Source: an uncultured Caldisericota bacterium
Lineage (GTDB): Bacteria > Caldisericota > Caldisericia > Cryosericales > Cryosericaceae
Length of the DNA stretch: 64,000 bases
Direction: 5' to 3'
Assembly: GCA_903871855.1 (NCBI GenBank)
Contig: CAIQIK010000020.1
Location: 235,374-299,373 of the forward strand
Positions 51,019-59,583 of this stretch are shown piece by piece. The first letter of the stretch is position 1. The number at the start of each line of letters is the position of its first letter. A program made the position numbers and the translations under genes. The notes under the pieces are model-generated. The model ran no database searches. It was not told where the DNA came from and saw only the letters and a program-made list of their open reading frames with translations.

Positions 51019-52110
51019 ATGAATGCCGAGACACACAAAGACGCCTCTCGCATCGATCTTGCAACGATTCTGAAAGTTGCCACCGAGAGGAATGCTACGG
51101 ACATCCATCTCCAGGTCGATCTGCCGCCCATGCTGCGCATCCAGAAGAATCTGGTGGCCCTCGGCAGCGAGAAGCTCTCGGCTGAACGCGTCGAGGAACT
51201 CATGTTCCCCATTATGAACGATCACCAAAAGGTGCTGTTCAAGCAGAGTATGGAGTACGATTTCAGCTATGGCATCGAGGGGCTGGCGCGTTTTCGTATC
51301 AATGTGTTCCGCCAGCGCGAAACCATGGCGGCGGCTCTGCGCAAGATCCCCTTCGAGATCCCCGATATGGACTCACTTGGTCTGCCTCAGGCGGCGTTCA
51401 CGTTCCCCAAGCTCAACCGTGGGTTTGTCCTGGTCACGGGGCCGACAGGCCATGGCAAGTCGACGACATTGGCCTCGGTCATCGACCGTATCAACCTGGA
51501 ACGGCAAATGCACATCGTGACCCTCGAGGATCCGATCGAGTACCTCTTCCATCACAAGAAGAGCATTGTCGTCCAGCGCGAGCTGGGCACGGATACCCAG
51601 AGCTTCGCAAACGCCCTGCGCAGCGCCCTGCGCGAGGACCCGGACGTTATTCTGGTCGGCGAGATGCGCGATTTCGAGACCATCGGAGCCGCCCTGACCG
51701 CCGCGGAGACCGGCCATCTGGTGTTCGCGACACTGCATACCAACAGCGCCGCGCAGACCATTGACCGCATCGTGGACGTGTTCCCGCCGTACCAGCAGCA
51801 GCAGATCAAAGTCCAGCTCGCCAACGTCCTGTCGGCGGTCCTGACCCAGCAGCTCCTGGTACGCAGGAACAGCGATGGCCTAGTGCTCGCATCTGAGGTG
51901 ATGCTGTCGACCTCCGCCATCAAGAACCTCATCCGGGAGGGCAAGACCTACCAGATCCAGTCGGTCCTGCAGACAAACACGGCGATGGGTATGATGACCA
52001 TGGACCAGTCGCTCAAGACCCTGTACGAACGTGGCGCCATCAGCTATGAGGATGCCATAGACCACGCATTCGACCCCAAGGACCTCCAGCGCCTGCTGGA
52101 ACGACCCTGA
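51019..52110 (+). CDS. pilT: Type IV pilus retraction ATPase PilT
   Basis: Retraction motor (363 aa). Walker A is GPTGHGKSTTL near residues 140-150, the Walker B region is VGEMRDFETIGAAL near 213-226 and the His box FATLHTNSA near 236-244. The C-terminal AIRNLIREGK-type motif is seen as AIKNLIREGKTYQI near 304, typical of PilT and linked to retraction. GGAG precedes the ATG at 51019. It lies 10 bp after pilB; its stop codon lies in the first unit of a repeat patch. Confidence 0.95.
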   Translation: MNAETHKDASRIDLATILKVATERNATDIHLQVDLPPMLRIQKNLVALGSEKLSAERVEELMFPIMNDHQKVLFKQSMEYDFSYGIEGLARFRINVFRQRETMAAALRKIPFEIPDMDSLGLPQAAFTFPKLNRGFVLVTGPTGHGKSTTLASVIDRINLERQMHIVTLEDPIEYLFHHKKSIVVQRELGTDTQSFANALRSALREDPDVILVGEMRDFETIGAALTAAETGHLVFATLHTNSAAQTIDRIVDVFPPYQQQQIKVQLANVLSAVLTQQLLVRRNSDGLVLASEVMLSTSAIKNLIREGKTYQIQSVLQTNTAMGMMTMDQSLKTLYERGAISYEDAIDHAFDPKDLQRLLERP

Positions 52111-52240
52111 ACATGTTAGTCCAATGCCCCCTGAGCATGTTGGTCCAATGCCCCCGAGTATGTTCTTTCAATACGAGGGGTGCTTGTGAAGGGCGCCCTT
52201 CCCGAGGATGTTCGCTCAATCCCCCTGAGGATGTTGGTTC
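52105..52240 (+). repeat. Degenerate about 24-bp repeats between pilT and pilC
   Basis: Five units share the pattern CCC(T)GAG-x-ATGTT-x-x-TxCAAT; the ATGTT cores start at 52112, 52137, 52160, 52208 and 52231 (spacings 25, 23, 48, 23, so one unit position is empty). Units 3 and 5 end in ATACGAGGGG, the others in C-runs, which lets CCCC and GGGG arms pair. The first unit contains the pilT stop codon. The rest of the pilT-pilC gap holds only the pilC ribosome site GAGAGGAG. Confidence 0.7.
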
Positions 52241-52310
52241 CATACGAGGGGCGTCTCTCAGGGGTGTTTCTGAAGAGCGTTTTGCCTGAAAGCACTGAGA
52301 GGAGACACCG

Positions 52311-53561
52311 ATGCCAACCTTCACGTATGTCGCCGCAGACCGTTCGGGAACGACCAAGCGAGGCTCCGTCGAGGCTGCCAACAGCCACGAAGCAGCTGAG
52401 CTCATCCGTGGCAAGGGTCTTGTCCCAGTCGGCATCAACGCAGCCAGGAGCGCGGCAGGTAGTCTTGCCGTGCGCAGTACAGGCCCTCTTGGTGGGGCGA
52501 AGCAAGGCAAGCTGGCAGCCGGCGGAGGCATCGCCGCCAAGGACATGTCCGTCTTTACCTCTCAGTTGGGCACGATGCTCAACGCGGGCCTGTCCATCAC
52601 CAGGACCCTGGACATCCAGAGCAAACAGCTGAACAGCAAGAAACTGCGCGTGATCACGGAAGACCTCAAGAAGAAGGTGGAGTCCGGCCTGCCGCTGTCG
52701 ACGGCCCTAGACAACTACCCTGGAGTCTTCAGTACACTGTACACGGCCATGGTGCGGTCGGGCGAGGCGTCGGGCAACTTGGGCAACAGCCTGCTCAAGA
52801 TGGCCACCTTCCTCGAGCGCGACGCGGAACTCAAGCGTAAGATCAAGAGTGCGACCAGCTACCCGATGATCGTTATCATCGCCAGCGTTGCGATCATCCT
52901 CGGCTTGTTTATCTTTGTCCTGCCAAAGTTTGTCGGGTTCCTGACGGGCATGAACGTGCCTTTGCCCATGCCGACACGCATGACACTGGCGATGAGCAAC
53001 TACTTGGTCCACAAGTGGTATGTCCTCTTTGGCGTTGCGGGGGTCGTCTTCTTCGGTGGTCGCGCGTGGTTTCGTACGCCCCAGGGCATCCACTGGAAGG
53101 ACAACGTGGCTCTCAAAGCGCCGGTCATCGGTCCGCTCGTGCTCAAGACCTCCATGGCCCGCTTCACCGACACGCTGGCGACCCTGTTTGGTGCCGGTGT
53201 CCCACTTATCGGCTGCTTGGAAATGGTGGGCGGCACGATGGGCAACACCATCGTTGCTGCGACCATCGACCGAGTCATTGCTTCGATCAAGAGCGGCACC
53301 GCACTGAGCGCAGCCATGGCCGAGACGCAGTTCTTCACCTCCATGGTCATTCAGATGACGGCAGTCGGCGAGGAGTCGGGCTCGCTGGAGGCGATGCTTG
53401 CCAAGGTTGCGACGTTCTACCAGACCGAGGTCGACGCCGCGACGGAGAACTTGACCAATGCTCTCAACCCTATCCTCATGATTGTCGTGGGCGGCATGAT
53501 CGGCTGGGTCCTCATCTCCCTGTACCTGCCTATCTTCAAGATGGCGGGTGGCATCTCCTGA
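52311..53561 (+). CDS. pilC: Type IV pilus inner-membrane platform protein PilC
   Basis: Platform protein (416 aa) that links the PilB/PilT motors to the pilin polymer. Two T2SSF domains are visible, beginning near residues 83 (FTSQLGTMLNAGLSITRTLDI) and 285 (FTDTLATLFGAGVPLIGCLEMV), with membrane helices near 185-210, 235-255 and 390-410. GAGAGGAGACACC precedes the ATG. It ends the motor-gene block. Confidence 0.95.
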   Translation: MPTFTYVAADRSGTTKRGSVEAANSHEAAELIRGKGLVPVGINAARSAAGSLAVRSTGPLGGAKQGKLAAGGGIAAKDMSVFTSQLGTMLNAGLSITRTLDIQSKQLNSKKLRVITEDLKKKVESGLPLSTALDNYPGVFSTLYTAMVRSGEASGNLGNSLLKMATFLERDAELKRKIKSATSYPMIVIIASVAIILGLFIFVLPKFVGFLTGMNVPLPMPTRMTLAMSNYLVHKWYVLFGVAGVVFFGGRAWFRTPQGIHWKDNVALKAPVIGPLVLKTSMARFTDTLATLFGAGVPLIGCLEMVGGTMGNTIVAATIDRVIASIKSGTALSAAMAETQFFTSMVIQMTAVGEESGSLEAMLAKVATFYQTEVDAATENLTNALNPILMIVVGGMIGWVLISLYLPIFKMAGGIS

Positions 53562-53650
53562 CAGTGTGAAGACGCGATTGCCGAAGCAACGCACCTGAAG
53601 AGTCCGCACTCCGGCGAAGGCGCAGCGCTGACGTCATATTGCCGTGCCTG

Positions 53651-53678
53651 TTGACAAAAAAATGAAAGTGGTTCTACT
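53651..53678 (+). promoter_or_regulatory. Candidate promoter of the major pilin
   Basis: A consensus TTGACA (53651-53656) followed after 16 bp by TCTACT (53673-53678). The resulting leader would be about 265 bases long. Confidence 0.45.
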
Positions 53679-53684
53679 ACCTAT

Positions 53685-53952
53685 GCAGAGTATTGCTACC
53701 TGCAGGAATTGCTGAGAAGTCGGTCCCGAACCATTGGACGCCAGGGACCGATGGAGCTGAGTGGCGTAACCGGCCTAGTCAAGTGAGAGACTTCAGGTCC
53801 AGGAAACAGTTGAGCGTACGGAGGTGAGAACAGACCGTGACCAATTCGCGAAAAGCCCGTTCGAGTATCATCCGAAATCGCAGGTAATGGCACCGACATA
53901 GTGATAGCCTGCCCATGGCAGGCAACCTACAGAGACTTCCAAGGAGGAAGTA
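53685..53952 (+). other. Long structured leader of the major pilin
   Basis: This gene-free stretch holds two strong hairpins: CGGTCCC (53721-53727) with GGGACCG (53744-53750), and GCCTGCC/GGCAGGC (53907-53923, 3-base loop). The strong ribosome site AAGGAGGAAG follows at the end. It does not match the c-di-GMP (GEMM) riboswitch pattern often found before pilins. The preceding 53562-53650 holds nothing recognised. Confidence 0.4.
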
Positions 53953-54495
53953 ATGAAGAGACATGGATTTACCCTTATTGAGTTGATGGTGGTCATCGCC
54001 ATCATTATCATCCTTGCAGCAATCGCCATCCCCAACTACCTGAGCATGACCAGGCGTGCCAACAAGTCCCGCATCGCGTCCGACATGGCGACGCTTGCGA
54101 CCGGGCTTGAGACCTTCAAGACCGATTGGGGCAGCTATCCCGTTGTTGCGACGCCTGAGGCTGTCAGTGATCCGGCAAACAGTATCTACGCCGAGCTAGC
54201 TGGCACCGGGGCTTCCCCGGCTATCATCAACGTAACCACGGCAACAAACTCCGTGGGCGAGGCTGGCGGCATCGAGTACCTCAAGGGTGCTACACTGACG
54301 AGCATTCTTGACCCGCTCAAAGCATCGCCTCCGGATCCCACCGCCTACACCGACGGCCATATTTACTATGCGTCCAACGGCAGCGGGTGGGCCCTCTTTG
54401 CGTATACGGGCGATGCAGGTACTCCGTATGTCTACAGGACAGATTCCATCAGCACCGTCAGTGCTATCGGCGTGCCGCCAAACCCCTCCTCCTGA
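53953..54495 (+). CDS. Type IV major pilin / pseudopilin
   Basis: A 180-residue class III-signal prepilin. Short leader MKRHG, then the cleavage site G^FTLIELMVVIAIIIIL with Glu at mature position 5 and a hydrophobic N-terminal helix (about residues 6-29), then a globular C-domain. The prepilin peptidase that would cut and methylate it is not in the window. It has a strong ribosome site and its own leader, so it is a good candidate for the main pilus subunit. Confidence 0.9.
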   Translation: MKRHGFTLIELMVVIAIIIILAAIAIPNYLSMTRRANKSRIASDMATLATGLETFKTDWGSYPVVATPEAVSDPANSIYAELAGTGASPAIINVTTATNSVGEAGGIEYLKGATLTSILDPLKASPPDPTAYTDGHIYYASNGSGWALFAYTGDAGTPYVYRTDSISTVSAIGVPPNPSS

Positions 54496-54805
54496 CGCTA
54501 TTTTTAGTTTCTTTGGGGTCAGCTGGTAATTAGCTTTGCCTCCGTCATTCCCGCGGAGGCGGGAATCCAGTCCTTGTAAGCAATACATTCGTTTCGTCCG
54601 CCGGAGCCTTCAGGATCCGATTCTTCAGCGGCTCTTGAACCGCGGAAAACGCATATGTGTCAGTTCCTGGTGCTCGACATCCCAGGTATGCTTTCTGGGA
54701 TGCAGGGTCAGAGGAGCCCCTCCCGGAGGCGGCGTTCGCAATCGCCTCTTGTGAATGTAGAGACTTGCCGTAGAGTTGGAGATGGTAAGCACTTGGAGCG
54801 AATCA
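54496..54805. other. Non-coding gap between pilin and first minor-pilin operon
   Basis: Besides the dRS3-like palindrome this 310-bp gap holds two hairpins: CATCCCA/TGGGATG near 54678-54703 and GAGGCG/CGCCTC near 54726-54748. No convincing promoter box pair and no gene were found. Confidence 0.4.
54547..54566. repeat. dRS3-like palindromic repeat
   Basis: ATTCCCGCGGAGGCGGGAAT, flanked by GTC and CCAG, has the form ATTCCC-N8-GGGAAT known as dRS3 in Neisseria and as a common intergenic palindrome in many Proteobacteria. One copy only is seen in the window. Confidence 0.6.
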
Positions 54806-55888
54806 ATGAGGCAGACAACAACACGGCGTCCACATACTGGATTAACGACAGCTCCCTCTTACCATGGTCCGAATCGAGCTTGCCGTGGAGAGCGTCGTCG
54901 CGGTTTTACATTGATCGAGGTTGTCGTGGCGTTGGTGATCCTTATGGTCATCATGATAGGAGTCCTTTCCTCTGTCTCGTTTGCCTACACCAGCAGCATG
55001 CAGAACGAACAGATGAACATCGGGCGGACCATTGCATCGTATGCAGTCGAATACCTGCGTGCACGGACGGTAACGCACACCAACCTGCTGGGAGACGCAA
55101 ACCCCCCGACAGCGGGGCTGGGACAGCCGGGCTGCTACCGCTTCAGTGACACTGGGCCCAATGGGGCCTTCCCGTCGATGGTCGATGCCTGGGGTCTGCC
55201 CCTGCAGCCCTGGGGTCACGACTGTGCCTACAGCAAATCCTATGTCGTGAGTGCGACATCTATTGTGGACGGGTCAGCGAACACAGATGGCAGCATAATG
55301 CAATTCTCGTCGCTGCATCCTGCTCTCCCGACGCAGGCGTTCGCGGCTGTTCCACTGGCCTGGAGCTCGACCTTGCAGGGGTTCAACTCCCTTCGTGACA
55401 TTGCTTCAATCTCTGCGCTGGGGGCGCAGGATCCGTGCGCTGAAGATACGAACCTGCAGCGTACGACTGGCAGCGGCAACAACGCAGGGTACTATAGGTC
55501 GGTCGTCTCTGGTGGGACAGCCGGTTGCCACCTTGCCGTCATATTCCCCGGGACATACGTGTCGGCAGCGAATCCTGGTCCCGTCACGTCATTCCAGGCC
55601 CTCGCCGGGTATGTGCCGATGGTCTACACTGCCGACACCGACTATACGAACAAAAATGCGCAGGTATACGACCCGCATTACACCACCGATACCACCCTTC
55701 GTGCGGCGACGCAGGCATACCGTGGATACCGCATACTCACAACGATCGTGGCACGAGTACCAACCCCCATCCCTCCCGCTCTTGCCCTGACCCATGTTCA
55801 ATACTATGACGTTACGGTGACGGTCTTCTGGATGACGGGCACCAGGGAGTCCCGCTATGCGCTCTCAACGCAGATCGTCGCCTACTAG
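54806..55888 (+). CDS. Minor prepilin, PilV-like (copy 1)
   Basis: A 360-residue prepilin. An unusually long leader of about 33 residues ends in RRRG^FTLIEVVVALVILMVIMIGVL. A large C-terminal domain follows, rich in Ser/Thr/Gly with several cysteines (near 111, 123, 201 and 229). The ATG at 54806 has GGAG before it; a TTG further upstream is possible. It opens a four-gene minor-pilin operon and overlaps the next gene by 32 bp. Paralogue: 59584-60456. Confidence 0.85.
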   Translation: MRQTTTRRPHTGLTTAPSYHGPNRACRGERRRGFTLIEVVVALVILMVIMIGVLSSVSFAYTSSMQNEQMNIGRTIASYAVEYLRARTVTHTNLLGDANPPTAGLGQPGCYRFSDTGPNGAFPSMVDAWGLPLQPWGHDCAYSKSYVVSATSIVDGSANTDGSIMQFSSLHPALPTQAFAAVPLAWSSTLQGFNSLRDIASISALGAQDPCAEDTNLQRTTGSGNNAGYYRSVVSGGTAGCHLAVIFPGTYVSAANPGPVTSFQALAGYVPMVYTADTDYTNKNAQVYDPHYTTDTTLRAATQAYRGYRILTTIVARVPTPIPPALALTHVQYYDVTVTVFWMTGTRESRYALSTQIVAY

Positions 55889-56606
55889 CTTCCGCCCGGG
55901 CTTCACGCTGCTGGAGCTGATGGTGGCGATGGCGCTGACCGTCATCCTTGGCTTGATCGCATTCACCGGTCAACGGTTCATGATGAATGTCATCGCACGT
56001 TCCAATGAGCGGACAACGACGCGGGGCAACATGTCGCTTGTTCTGGACCAGCTCACGAAGGAGTTGCGTGAGGCCAGTACTGTGAATGATAACATCGGGA
56101 CCAATGATGGTAGCCCAGCTCGCCCAACATATGGTGTGACATTGCCGGTCGCGGGTGCCACGCGGTCGCTCGTGGACGTTCTTGCAGGGCCCCCGACTCC
56201 ACCCTTATTGGCCGGACAGTCATACGTGTTCCCTGATCCGTCGACCACTGCTGTGTTGGAATTCTTCACTGTAGATGACACGGGCGTGAAACACCGCATC
56301 CGTTACAGCCTGGCTCTTCCTGTGACTAGTGGCGGTGCCTACGCGGGCCTTGCGACGAGCAACTGGGTGCGGAAGGAGTGGCAGCCTTGCTGCGTCACCT
56401 ATCGCAACAATAGGTGGGTTGGGGGCGCATGGACGACGGAGCCCCCCCGAATCGTAACAGATCAGGTCATAACGGACTTCAGCGCCACAAGGGTGGCATG
56501 GTCGAACAACGTGATTCAGATCGCTATCAGCGCCTACACCCGGAACCTCTCAGGCGAAGGGTCGTCACTGATGACACTCGTGAGCCTGGTAACGCTGCGG
56601 CGTTAG
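55857..56606 (+). CDS. Minor prepilin, PilW/PulJ-like (copy 1)
   Basis: A 249-residue prepilin with leader MRSQRRSSPTSFRPG and cleavage site G^FTLLELMVAMALTVILG. The region VLDQLTKELREAST near residues 62-75 is shared with its paralogue at 60425-61192. It overlaps the previous gene by 32 bp, exactly as in the second operon. Probable part of the pilus tip or priming complex. Confidence 0.85.
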   Translation: MRSQRRSSPTSFRPGFTLLELMVAMALTVILGLIAFTGQRFMMNVIARSNERTTTRGNMSLVLDQLTKELREASTVNDNIGTNDGSPARPTYGVTLPVAGATRSLVDVLAGPPTPPLLAGQSYVFPDPSTTAVLEFFTVDDTGVKHRIRYSLALPVTSGGAYAGLATSNWVRKEWQPCCVTYRNNRWVGGAWTTEPPRIVTDQVITDFSATRVAWSNNVIQIAISAYTRNLSGEGSSLMTLVSLVTLRR

Positions 56607-56621
56607 CCATAGGAGACCCCG

Positions 56622-58649
56622 ATGAGACAATCCATCATTAACCTGCGCTTGCGGAAAGGGGCAGCCCTGCTGCTGGTCCTGTTCATCGCATTTGCGTCGA
56701 TTCTGGCCATGCTGGGACTCTTCGCTGTGATGGCACCGCGGCAGTTTGCTGTGAAGGGCGAGGCGGTCTCTGACCGCGCGCTTTCGATGGCCGACGCCGG
56801 CGTCGATCGTATCGTCCAGCTCATCAACACGACTGGAATGAGTTTCAGTACCCCGGTTATCGTCGAAGAGGGCCAGAGCCCTCCAACCGAGCAGGTTACC
56901 AAGATGGTGATCGCCCAGTTGCTGGCGGGCATCAATGGTGGCACATACAATCCAGATACCTTCGACGACGCTCAGTTCAACAGCATCAACACGGCCGTTC
57001 GGCGCTACTTCTACAATGTCTCGACGAACGAGTACTACACGTTACAGACTGGCGACGTCGCGAGCGGTACCATTAGAAACCTGTCGACGGACACGTCGAC
57101 GACCGGCGGACTTGCCGTTGCCGGTTCCGACCTATCATATCTGACCGACAACCTGTGGTTCGAACTGGACACCAATACCTCATACCACTATGTAGCAGGT
57201 ACTAACCCGGACACGTGGGATCTCAGGGTGACATCCTATAACCTAGCGACTCCGACGGTCAAGCGCACCATCAAGGCGCAGATCAACCGCGGAGACATCA
57301 CCCCGACTTCGAGCACCACGTTGGTGACGACGGAACAGGCAAATGGAAACTGGTCAGAGCGAGTGACGACGACCACGAAAACTGAACACACGTTCTCAGA
57401 TTTCTCGGGTCTATACCACAGCAAGACCTATTTCGGCAAGTACGAAGTCACGCAGGGCATGATTCGCTCCGACTCGGACCTGTACATGGGCGGCTGGGCC
57501 AAGGATCCGGTCTTCGCGAGCGGCACTGTCACGGATATTGCAATCGATGACGGGAACAGGAGCGACGGACGATTCGGCGTCAACGCCAATGACCCGACCC
57601 AGCCGGGTGGAAACCTTGGCTGGGCAACGAGCCAGAGCCCGAAGTATGCTACCAGCGGCTACCCGGCCGCAGCGTGGGGGAACGGCACTGGTGCGCTGAC
57701 AGGCACTTCGCCCGTGCGCAACCCTCTTGACTCTAATCCAGGCATGCAGGACGTCGCAGGAGATGCCTATTACTTCTCTGGAGACGTGACCATAGTATTT
57801 GGTGTGGACACCTCGGTGACACCGAATGTGGGCAGAGTCAGCTTCAACAACGGCGCATGGTTGCCCATGCCCGGCAACGGCATCATCTATGCGGGCGGCA
57901 GTGCCACAGTCTCGGGGACGGTCCTCGGGCGCGCCACCGTTGGTGCCGGTAACAACATCAACATTGGGGGCAACATAGTCTATAGCCAGCCCCCACGTAC
58001 CGTCGAGAACACCGCTATCGTCGGCACCCCTGACTCGCTGGGCCTTGTCGCTAAGAACAACATCGTTATCCCAGCGTCGACATACAACGCAAACCGGACT
58101 CTACAGATTGACGCCGCCATGATGGCAGTCACCGGCTGGTTTGGCATCGACCAGAACGCTTCCTACCACAGCATCGATACGACTCATCCTTTCGTAGGCA
58201 TCTGGAACGGGGCTCAGGCGGTCTACTCCGGCGGCTGGGCTCCGGCTATATCCAGCGGATCCCAGGTGATGGGTTACGAGGAGCAGCACACCGTGTTCGA
58301 CTACAACTTGCTGGACTATGGATCTCCACCCATGTATCCCGTGAGCGATACATACTCTGGACTTACGACTGTGACGAGTCTCCAGGTTGTGACTGGCAGC
58401 ACGCTCCAGGGGCAGCTGCACGGCCTAAACAAGACTGACCTGACGGTCGTCAATCCCGGCGATCCTGGCTATGACGCCTCGAGGGCGTGCTACAAGTACT
58501 ACTATGGCGGCAAGTGGTACTACTACGGCCCCGACTTCGACGTCAAGACGGTGTACGAGAGTGCGGCCCAAGCCACATATAGCGGTCAGTCCGTTCCGTT
58601 GTATCGCGTGTCCTGGAAGGAACAGATTGCGCAGCCTGTCGTCCCATAG
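56622..58649 (+). CDS. Large PilX-like pilus accessory protein (copy 1)
   Basis: A 675-residue protein with one N-terminal hydrophobic helix (GAALLLVLFIAFASILAML, about residues 13-32) but no FTLIE-type cleavage site, followed by APRQFAVKGEAVSDRALSMADAG, a block shared with the paralogue at 61217. The central and C-terminal part is Gly/Ser/Thr-rich and beta-strand-like (GGSATVSGTVLGRATVGAG, NINIGGNIVYS near 425-455), similar to DUF4900-type proteins seen with pilus genes of thermophilic anaerobes. It could be a surface adhesin carried at the pilus tip. Confidence 0.7.
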   Translation: MRQSIINLRLRKGAALLLVLFIAFASILAMLGLFAVMAPRQFAVKGEAVSDRALSMADAGVDRIVQLINTTGMSFSTPVIVEEGQSPPTEQVTKMVIAQLLAGINGGTYNPDTFDDAQFNSINTAVRRYFYNVSTNEYYTLQTGDVASGTIRNLSTDTSTTGGLAVAGSDLSYLTDNLWFELDTNTSYHYVAGTNPDTWDLRVTSYNLATPTVKRTIKAQINRGDITPTSSTTLVTTEQANGNWSERVTTTTKTEHTFSDFSGLYHSKTYFGKYEVTQGMIRSDSDLYMGGWAKDPVFASGTVTDIAIDDGNRSDGRFGVNANDPTQPGGNLGWATSQSPKYATSGYPAAAWGNGTGALTGTSPVRNPLDSNPGMQDVAGDAYYFSGDVTIVFGVDTSVTPNVGRVSFNNGAWLPMPGNGIIYAGGSATVSGTVLGRATVGAGNNINIGGNIVYSQPPRTVENTAIVGTPDSLGLVAKNNIVIPASTYNANRTLQIDAAMMAVTGWFGIDQNASYHSIDTTHPFVGIWNGAQAVYSGGWAPAISSGSQVMGYEEQHTVFDYNLLDYGSPPMYPVSDTYSGLTTVTSLQVVTGSTLQGQLHGLNKTDLTVVNPGDPGYDASRACYKYYYGGKWYYYGPDFDVKTVYESAAQATYSGQSVPLYRVSWKEQIAQPVVP

Positions 58650-58659
58650 CAGGTGCCCC

Positions 58660-59232
58660 GTGGAACGGAAGGGATTCACTCTCATGGAGATGATGGTTGT
58701 CATGGCAATCGTTATCATCATGACGGGTGCGGCGGCTCCCTCGTTCTACCGGCTCATTGTCTCAAACAGGCTGCAGACCAACGCTGCGCAACTCGTTGGA
58801 GACTTGCGGATGGCCCGCGAGAGCGCGATTTTGTACCAGCAAAACCTGCGCTTCTATGTCCAGTCAGCTCCGTCAGGCGGCAAGACCACGTACTACTATG
58901 AGATGTTCCTCAAGGTATCGTCCTCGGGAACGCACTGGAGCACGGACGATGCGCCCGTGACATCGAAGTGGGTGCGCAGAACGCTCACCTCAAACATCCA
59001 GTTCGGAGCGGTGCCCGGGCAATTCGTCGATGTCGGAGCAAATGACTCGCTCGGCAGGAGGTTTTTCTACGTGGAGTTCTCTTCCGGCTCCGGAAGTAGC
59101 TTCAGGGGTCAGCCGACGAGTGTGAGCTCCAGGTCGACGATCACCCTGACGGATCCGTCTAGCGGGAAGAACTGGTACGTGATCTTAGAGTCGACCGGAA
59201 GTGCTCGTTCTTCCGGCAGTCCACCTTCGTAG
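58660..59232 (+). CDS. Minor prepilin, GspH/FimT-like (copy 1)
   Basis: A 190-residue prepilin with the very short leader MERKG before G^FTLMEMMVVMAIVIIMTGAAAPSFYR. The LRMARESAILYQQNLRFYVQ stretch near residues 49-68 matches the GspH/FimT pattern and its paralogue. The GTG at 58660 has AGGTG before it and lies 10 bp after the PilX-like gene. Last gene of the first operon, followed by a terminator. Confidence 0.85.
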   Translation: MERKGFTLMEMMVVMAIVIIMTGAAAPSFYRLIVSNRLQTNAAQLVGDLRMARESAILYQQNLRFYVQSAPSGGKTTYYYEMFLKVSSSGTHWSTDDAPVTSKWVRRTLTSNIQFGAVPGQFVDVGANDSLGRRFFYVEFSSGSGSSFRGQPTSVSSRSTITLTDPSSGKNWYVILESTGSARSSGSPPS

Positions 59233-59308
59233 CCGTCCGTCTGGGACGCTGGTCGTTGGAAGCTTTCGAATGATGTACCAATAGGAGACTGTGGTCATAT
59301 GTCTCTTC

Positions 59309-59338
59309 AAAGCCCGGCTTGACGCCGGGCTTTTTTTT
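59309..59338 (+). terminator. Intrinsic terminator of the first minor-pilin operon
   Basis: A 9-10-bp stem AAGCCCGGC / GCCGGGCTT with a 5-base loop, followed by a run of eight T. It separates the two minor-pilin operons. The rest of the 59233-59583 gap contains only the promoter of the second operon. Confidence 0.92.
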
Positions 59339-59515
59339 GTGCGGGCCTCGAAGAACATGGCCCGTCCTCATGGACATGGTACCATAGTCGCCTACGATTA
59401 CGACACCGCAGCAGTGACACAGGGCTCAGGGCTGACCGCGTCCAAGACACGTCCAATCGCTGTGTCTTCTCAACGGTTCGATCAACCGATCAGGCTGTGG
59501 ACTGCATGTGCAGCC

Positions 59516-59543
59516 TTGACATTTCCGGCAAGTGTGCAAGAAT
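59516..59543 (+). promoter_or_regulatory. Promoter of the second minor-pilin operon
   Basis: TTGACA (59516-59521), 16-bp spacer, AAGAAT (59538-59543), about 40 bp before the first start codon. Confidence 0.5.
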
Positions 59544-59583
59544 AGCTTGAGAAAAGGCAAGGAATCCAGCGGGGGAGGACATT

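Noticed and set aside
52105..52240. CRISPR array
   Set aside because: Units are about 24 bp, degenerate and contiguous with no unique spacers, and no cas gene is in the window.
53685..53952. c-di-GMP (GEMM) riboswitch before the pilin
   Set aside because: Hairpins exist but the conserved GEMM blocks could not be found in the right order.
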